NCBI GenBank assembly: GCA_036835375.1
Contig: DAITMB010000162.1
Span: 1-9,798, forward strand
DNA: 9,798 bases
Direction of reading: 5' to 3'
DNA from: JANQTF01 sp036835375
Lineage (GTDB): Bacteria > Bacteroidota > Bacteroidia > J057
Shown here: positions 6,506 through 9,798 of the stretch, piece after piece
Position numbering within the stretch: the stretch's first letter is position 1
How the letters are laid out: every line of letters begins with the position of its first letter
Notes under the pieces: model-generated
The model's input: the letters and a program-made list of their open reading frames with translations, nothing else
What the model was told of the DNA's origin: nothing
Database searches by the model: none
Made by a program: the position numbers and the translations under genes

Positions 6506-6754
6506 TTATTCGTATTTATCGGCGTCAATAACTTTCTGTGAGGGAAAAGCGATCAAACCCAAGCCGAGACCTGCGAAGGTGAGACCAAAAAAGGCTCTCC
6601 AGTTCAGGTTGTAACTGTCGCTGTTGCGCAGCACTACTTCCGTTCCGTTGATCTTCTTCGTGACGGTATCGCTGCTGGCTTTGCTCCAACCGATCACTGT
6701 AATTCCAAGACACAAGATGAGCAAACTGGTTCCAATGGCGTTTTTCGTGGACAT
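6506..6754 (-). CDS. Small two-helix inner-membrane protein, uncharacterised
   Basis: An 82-residue protein. Residues about 7-23 (IGTSLLILCLGITVIGW) and 54-70 (AFFGLTFAGLGLGLIAF) are hydrophobic helices. They flank a polar loop of about 30 residues, KASSDTVTKKINGTEVVLRN and onward, and a short charged tail, DADKYE. The layout resembles small DUF3185-type membrane proteins, but the resemblance is only in topology and I do not claim membership. ATG 6754 is preceded by a good promoter-like element 35 to 66 bases upstream. The gene ends at a strong bidirectional terminator and appears to be a single transcription unit. Function is unknown. Confidence 0.7.
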   Translation of the reverse strand: MSTKNAIGTSLLILCLGITVIGWSKASSDTVTKKINGTEVVLRNSDSYNLNWRAFFGLTFAGLGLGLIAFPSQKVIDADKYE

Positions 6755-6788
6755 AGCAGAGAAAGTTGAAATGGATTAATCGCTGGAT

Positions 6789-6820
6789 CGAAGATAAGCA
6801 CCCTTCCGATTTCTTTACAA
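6789..6820 (-). promoter_or_regulatory. Promoter of the small membrane protein gene
   Basis: On the minus strand, TTG (6820-6818), a 21-base spacer and TATCTTCG (6796-6789) match the Bacteroidota layout, with one mismatch to TAnnTTTG. The leader to ATG 6754 would be about 30 bases. The rest of the 6755-6985 spacer shows no gene and no convincing terminator for the transglutaminase-like gene. Confidence 0.45.
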
Positions 6821-6985
6821 GCTTCCGCGCATTTTCCTTACCAAAAGGCTAAAAATCACCAAGTTTGACAAGGAATCGTCGCGACTCTCAACGCTTCCCT
6901 ACACCTGCGCTTGAATGAAATCAAAACATCAAGGGAGTCTGCTTGCACTGAATTTTCTCCTTATTTCTTGATGTCCCTCCATCTT

Positions 6986-7648
6986 TCATAGCAATTCAAT
7001 CCCATTGAGCAGCAAAGGACCCCATTGTCCATTTTCCTTATCAGCCAAGACGCCGCCGTAGGCCCTCCGAAATTCTGAAAGCATGTATTCATAGGGAAGA
7101 TCGTGATAGGGGCCATAGTCATGAAGATACTCCATGAACTTCCTTTTGTCTCGATCATAAGCTTGAAAAATCGCGTCGTGCTCCCCATCAAATTCGAGCG
7201 GCGCCACCCCGAGGCGTTCGCACAAACCGATATTGAACGCTGGTGTCACAGTCACCCAGCGACCTTTTAGCCACACTTCAGTCGCGCCGTGAAACACCAA
7301 GACATTCGTTCCCAGCACTTCCTCCAAACGAGAAGTTCCCAGATGATTCTGCACCTGATAAAAGTGCATACGACTTGGAACTCCTGCTTGCCGTAGCAAA
7401 GCGGCCAGCAGCACGGCCTTTCCTACACAATGTGCTTCCGATTGCTCGAAAATGGTACTTGCACGCAGCGCTTCAGCCCGAAAATCAAACAAATAGGGAT
7501 TGTATCGCCATCCATCCCGCACGGCGTCATATAGGGCCATGGATTTAGCTGTATCCGTCAATCCAGCGGGTGCGTGAGCCGCAGCGTAGCGCTGAAGCGC
7601 AGCGTGGTCATGATCGATAAAGTAGCTGGTGCTGAGGTATAGTTCCAT
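6986..7648 (-). CDS. Transglutaminase-like (papain-fold) family protein
   Basis: A 220-residue protein with the transglutaminase-like core. Cys74 lies in EAHCVGKAVLLAALLRQAGVPSR (around 71-93), where the nucleophile sits at the start of a helix. His120 lies in VFHGATEVWLKGRW. The position of the usual catalytic Asp is Thr135, in WVTVTPAFN. I recall a subgroup of bacterial transglutaminase-like proteins sharing this TPAFN...LEFDG (151-155) and LPYE (184-187) pattern, so the change may be a subgroup trait rather than decay. Such proteins act as proteases, amidases or cross-linking enzymes; the activity here is open. There is no signal peptide, suggesting a cytoplasmic protein. The frame extends to a TTG at 7708, but ATG 7648, giving MELYLSTSYFID, fits the subgroup's N-terminus. 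It follows the membrane protein gene at 7763 by 114 bases on the same strand with no terminator, so they may share a transcript. Confidence 0.8.
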   Translation of the reverse strand: MELYLSTSYFIDHDHAALQRYAAAHAPAGLTDTAKSMALYDAVRDGWRYNPYLFDFRAEALRASTIFEQSEAHCVGKAVLLAALLRQAGVPSRMHFYQVQNHLGTSRLEEVLGTNVLVFHGATEVWLKGRWVTVTPAFNIGLCERLGVAPLEFDGEHDAIFQAYDRDKRKFMEYLHDYGPYHDLPYEYMLSEFRRAYGGVLADKENGQWGPLLLNGIELL

Positions 7649-7762
7649 GTAGATGGGATCAATTTTAGGAAATATACCTTCGAGAATACTTGCCTTCAGT
7701 AGAGACAAAACGGTGGTGGTTGCCTGCCTCCGAACCCAATCCCCGGTAAATCTGGGAGCTCA

Positions 7763-8977
7763 TTAAGGCTTAACGTCCTTGCTGCCTTTGTCCATCAGGC
7801 CTTGGAAAAATCTAGCCAGAAAAATGGTCGCAATGAGCAACGAAATGCCTGCCGCTGACATAGATAATTGCCAGTTGTTGGTCAATTGAAGCAATAAGCC
7901 TTGGACGAGCGCACCTGCTGACAGAGCTCCACCAATCAGATAAGGGAAGCTTTCGTTTCTGGTGAGGCGCTGCCCCCGATTGAACACAAAGTGTGCTCCG
8001 GCTGCCAAGCCCACCACGATGGTCATTGGGAGTAGGTAGCTAGCCAACCAGACACAAAGCCCTCCGAGGAGAACAAATCCCCCCAACCAGATCCATCCCA
8101 AGTACATGGCTGCCTGCGATTGCGCATTCAAAGATTCCTCTGTCACAAAAGCGCCGCCGATGCTGGGACTGCCAGAACTGACTTGCGTGCGCTCTTCAAT
8201 GATGACCCGGTGCTTCCATCTCCATTGTTGGTCCAGGGCGAGGAGTCGGCCCTTGGCTAGATTGGCAAATTTTCCGCTGGGAAAAGCATTCAAATACTCC
8301 TGGTAGGCATAGCGGGAATGCAGGCGCGTGGCCTGGTCCCATAGCTCGACTTCCCGCTCCAGCATTTGGTAGTCACTGGTGAGCCGCTGCTGGAGCTGTG
8401 CCATGCGGGTCCTCACCTCGTCGAGGTGAAGTGACGCAGGAAAGTCCCGTAAAAATTGATTATACGCCACCACGGTGTCGAGAGAAGTGGCTCTTTCAAG
8501 GGCTTCTTTTTCTTGATCTTTTTTTGAAGAAGGTGTTGATTCTTCCTTTGTGTCCCGCTGCAAATCGCGGGATTTGACCAAGCTGACAATTCGCTGTGCT
8601 GCTTCGTCAGCGAAAGCGCTGCCCTGAAAGCTTCGCCTGAAAGCTAAGTAAGCAGAAATGGTGTTTTTATTACAAGCAATGTCCCACTCCATCCGCTCTT
8701 CCAGTGCTGCAATTTGGGTGTATGCCTCCTGAGAATAAAATCCTTCTGGATACTCCTGAAGATACTGTTCGAAGGAAAAAATCTGATTTTGCTTGGAGGC
8801 CCAAGTCCAAAGCGCCTCTTCCTTGAGGAGTTGAAGTCGGCGTTGCGCCTCAGTGATAAATCTGCCTTCGGGCCATAGTGCTACATATTGAGCATAGCCC
8901 TGAGAAGTATTTTTCTCGCTTGCTGCTTGCCAAGCTATTTGGTCTTGTATTGAATACTGAGTGCTAGGGACTCCCAT
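7763..8977 (-). CDS. Helical-repeat protein with C-terminal four-helix membrane domain
   Basis: A 404-residue protein of unknown function. The N-terminal 250 residues hold five repeats of about 40 residues with the pattern W..A........Y..Y...fP.g.f..eA...l..L. They begin near 15, 57, 98, 160 and 212, for example YAQYVALWPEGRF (28-40), FEQYLQEYPEGFY (69-81) and YQEYLNAFPSGKF (225-237). These are paired-helix, TPR-like repeats of a kind found in many Bacteroidota proteins, including caspase-associated ones. A charged linker rich in Lys, Glu and Ser (137-158) separates repeats three and four. The C-terminal part has four hydrophobic segments, about 292-312, 315-333, 346-365 and 373-391. There is no signal peptide, so the repeats are probably cytoplasmic and tethered to the inner membrane, perhaps as a protein-binding scaffold. 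AGGA (8986-8989) is a possible ribosome-binding site. Confidence 0.8.
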   Translation of the reverse strand: MGVPSTQYSIQDQIAWQAASEKNTSQGYAQYVALWPEGRFITEAQRRLQLLKEEALWTWASKQNQIFSFEQYLQEYPEGFYSQEAYTQIAALEERMEWDIACNKNTISAYLAFRRSFQGSAFADEAAQRIVSLVKSRDLQRDTKEESTPSSKKDQEKEALERATSLDTVVAYNQFLRDFPASLHLDEVRTRMAQLQQRLTSDYQMLEREVELWDQATRLHSRYAYQEYLNAFPSGKFANLAKGRLLALDQQWRWKHRVIIEERTQVSSGSPSIGGAFVTEESLNAQSQAAMYLGWIWLGGFVLLGGLCVWLASYLLPMTIVVGLAAGAHFVFNRGQRLTRNESFPYLIGGALSAGALVQGLLLQLTNNWQLSMSAAGISLLIATIFLARFFQGLMDKGSKDVKP

Positions 8978-9038
8978 GGTGTTTTTCCTGCGTATGTACT
9001 TAATTACAAATTAACAAATTCAACGGACGTTCAGGCAC

Positions 9039-9046
9039 AGAAGATA
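9039..9046 (-). promoter_or_regulatory. Possible -7 box of the repeat membrane protein gene
   Basis: CTTATCTTCT on the minus strand repeats the box seen before 4582 and 6754. It lies 62 to 69 bases before ATG 8977. No TTG is visible at the -33 position, so confidence is limited. Confidence 0.3.
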
Positions 9047-9105
9047 AGGAGATTTTGCCTACTTGTGGGAATTATCTCATTTTAGGCTGAACATTCGCGA
9101 AAGGC

Positions 9106-9798
9106 ATGGTCAATCGATGTTACGTTGGGAAGATTTTATCTTGGAAAAGTGCCTTTTGGGCAGTCACTTTTTTGCTTCACGGCAGTGCCTTTTTATGGCA
9201 GTTACAAGACCCCTGGATCCTCACAGACTCGCGAGAATACCTCCAAACAGCCGATAATCTCCTTCAAGAAGGGACGCTTTATACTGGCGATCTTCGTGAT
9301 CCGATCCGGATGGACAACTATACCAAGCGCCCACCTATTTACCCGTTGTTTCTCATTTTTTCGGGGGCGAATCAAGTAGGATATGGGGTCACTTGGTTAA
9401 TACAGTGTGTGTTAAGTTTTGTATCCATTTGGTGGATTTCACGGCTCGTTCAGCGCCGGATGAAGCAAGAGATTCCCTGGGGAATATGGATGATCTGCTT
9501 GGTGTTGACGCCGTCGCAGTGGATTTATCCACAGCTGATCATGACCGAAATTCTCTTCCAAATCATGCTCCTGAGCCTTGGCGTGGCCATGTGGCGAAGC
9601 TGGGAGGGGGATCGATGGGCGTATGCCATCGGAAGCTTGATCGTGGTGCTGGCATTTTTGACCAAGCCCGTTTGGTATCTTTTTGTGTTGCCCTGGCTTG
9701 GCTGGGGACTCCTCCTGACCTGGCGTCACCGAAGCCTGCGCTATGTGGCATTCGCTCTCGTCCCGATCCTTATGCTCGGCGGATACCTATCTTGGAAT
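9106..9798 (+). CDS. GT-C fold membrane glycosyltransferase, N-terminal part (truncated by window end)
   Basis: The frame is open from ATG 9106 to the last base, giving 231 residues with no stop; an in-frame TGA lies at 9088-9090. A first hydrophobic segment, SAFWAVTFLLHGSAFLW (about 14-30), is followed by a long extracytoplasmic loop with TDSREYLQTADNLL, then GDLRDP and NYTKRPPIYPLFLIF. This pattern, an acidic residue early in the first loop and a later KRPP.YP leading into helix two, is typical of ArnT/PMT-like (GT39/GT83) enzymes that use polyprenyl-phosphate sugars. Several more hydrophobic segments follow, with ITPSQ-like and TKP loops (LTPSQWIYPQ, FLTKPVWY). Such enzymes decorate proteins, lipids or surface polysaccharide on the outer face of the inner membrane. 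Acceptor and sugar are unknown. AAAGG just before the ATG is too close to be an ideal ribosome-binding site. Confidence 0.85.
   Translation, partial: MVNRCYVGKILSWKSAFWAVTFLLHGSAFLWQLQDPWILTDSREYLQTADNLLQEGTLYTGDLRDPIRMDNYTKRPPIYPLFLIFSGANQVGYGVTWLIQCVLSFVSIWWISRLVQRRMKQEIPWGIWMICLVLTPSQWIYPQLIMTEILFQIMLLSLGVAMWRSWEGDRWAYAIGSLIVVLAFLTKPVWYLFVLPWLGWGLLLTWRHRSLRYVAFALVPILMLGGYLSWN

Noticed and set aside
7649..7708. TTG-initiated 20-residue extension of the transglutaminase-like protein
   Set aside because: The ATG start fits the family N-terminus, and the extension overlaps the spacer without added features.
8413..8429. 17-base palindrome TCACCTCG-T-CGAGGTGA
   Set aside because: It lies inside the coding sequence of the repeat membrane protein, encoding LDEV, and is probably a codon-driven coincidence.
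9439..9729. 96-residue minus-strand frame rich in Pro, His and Gln
   Set aside because: It is an antisense shadow of the open-ended glycosyltransferase gene, whose hydrophobic segments and motifs are clear.

Overview
The window looks like chromosomal housekeeping and accessory DNA from a member of the Bacteroidota, most likely a free-living Cytophagia- or Saprospiria-type organism. Three things point there. A secreted serine hydrolase ends in a type IX secretion (T9SS) type A sorting domain. Most start codons lack a strong Shine-Dalgarno sequence. Promoter-like TTG-N20/21-TATCTTNN elements, a variant of the Bacteroidota TAnnTTTG -7 box, lie at sensible distances from several starts. GC content is intermediate by eye. 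No species-level assignment is possible from the sequence alone.

Layout: positions 1-510 hold no convincing gene but carry short direct and inverted repeats. A phosphonatase-like HAD hydrolase (511-1185, +) is followed by an unrecognised 132-residue protein on the other strand (1329-1727, -) with its own terminator. After a 340-base gap comes an RlmI-type rRNA methyltransferase (2068-3249, +), convergent with a secreted beta-lactamase-family hydrolase (3299-4582, -). A 429-base divergent spacer carries a hairpin and two outward promoters, and leads into a Tat-exported Gfo/Idh/MocA oxidoreductase (5012-6409, +). A near-perfect palindromic terminator separates that gene from a small two-helix membrane protein (6506-6754, -). 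A transglutaminase-like protein (6986-7648, -) lies downstream of a repeat-rich four-helix membrane protein (7763-8977, -), possibly in one transcript. A GT-C type glycosyltransferase (9106 onward, +) runs off the window end.

The genes alternate in strand and mostly form single-gene units, so there is no evident multi-gene pathway. The only plausible co-transcribed pair is 8977-7763 with 7648-6986. I see no CRISPR array, tRNA, rRNA, intact insertion sequence or recognisable defence system, and no clear evidence of a new multi-gene system. Six of the nine gene starts were moved inward from the longest reading frame, or extended to the window edge, on the basis of domain boundaries and promoter positions.
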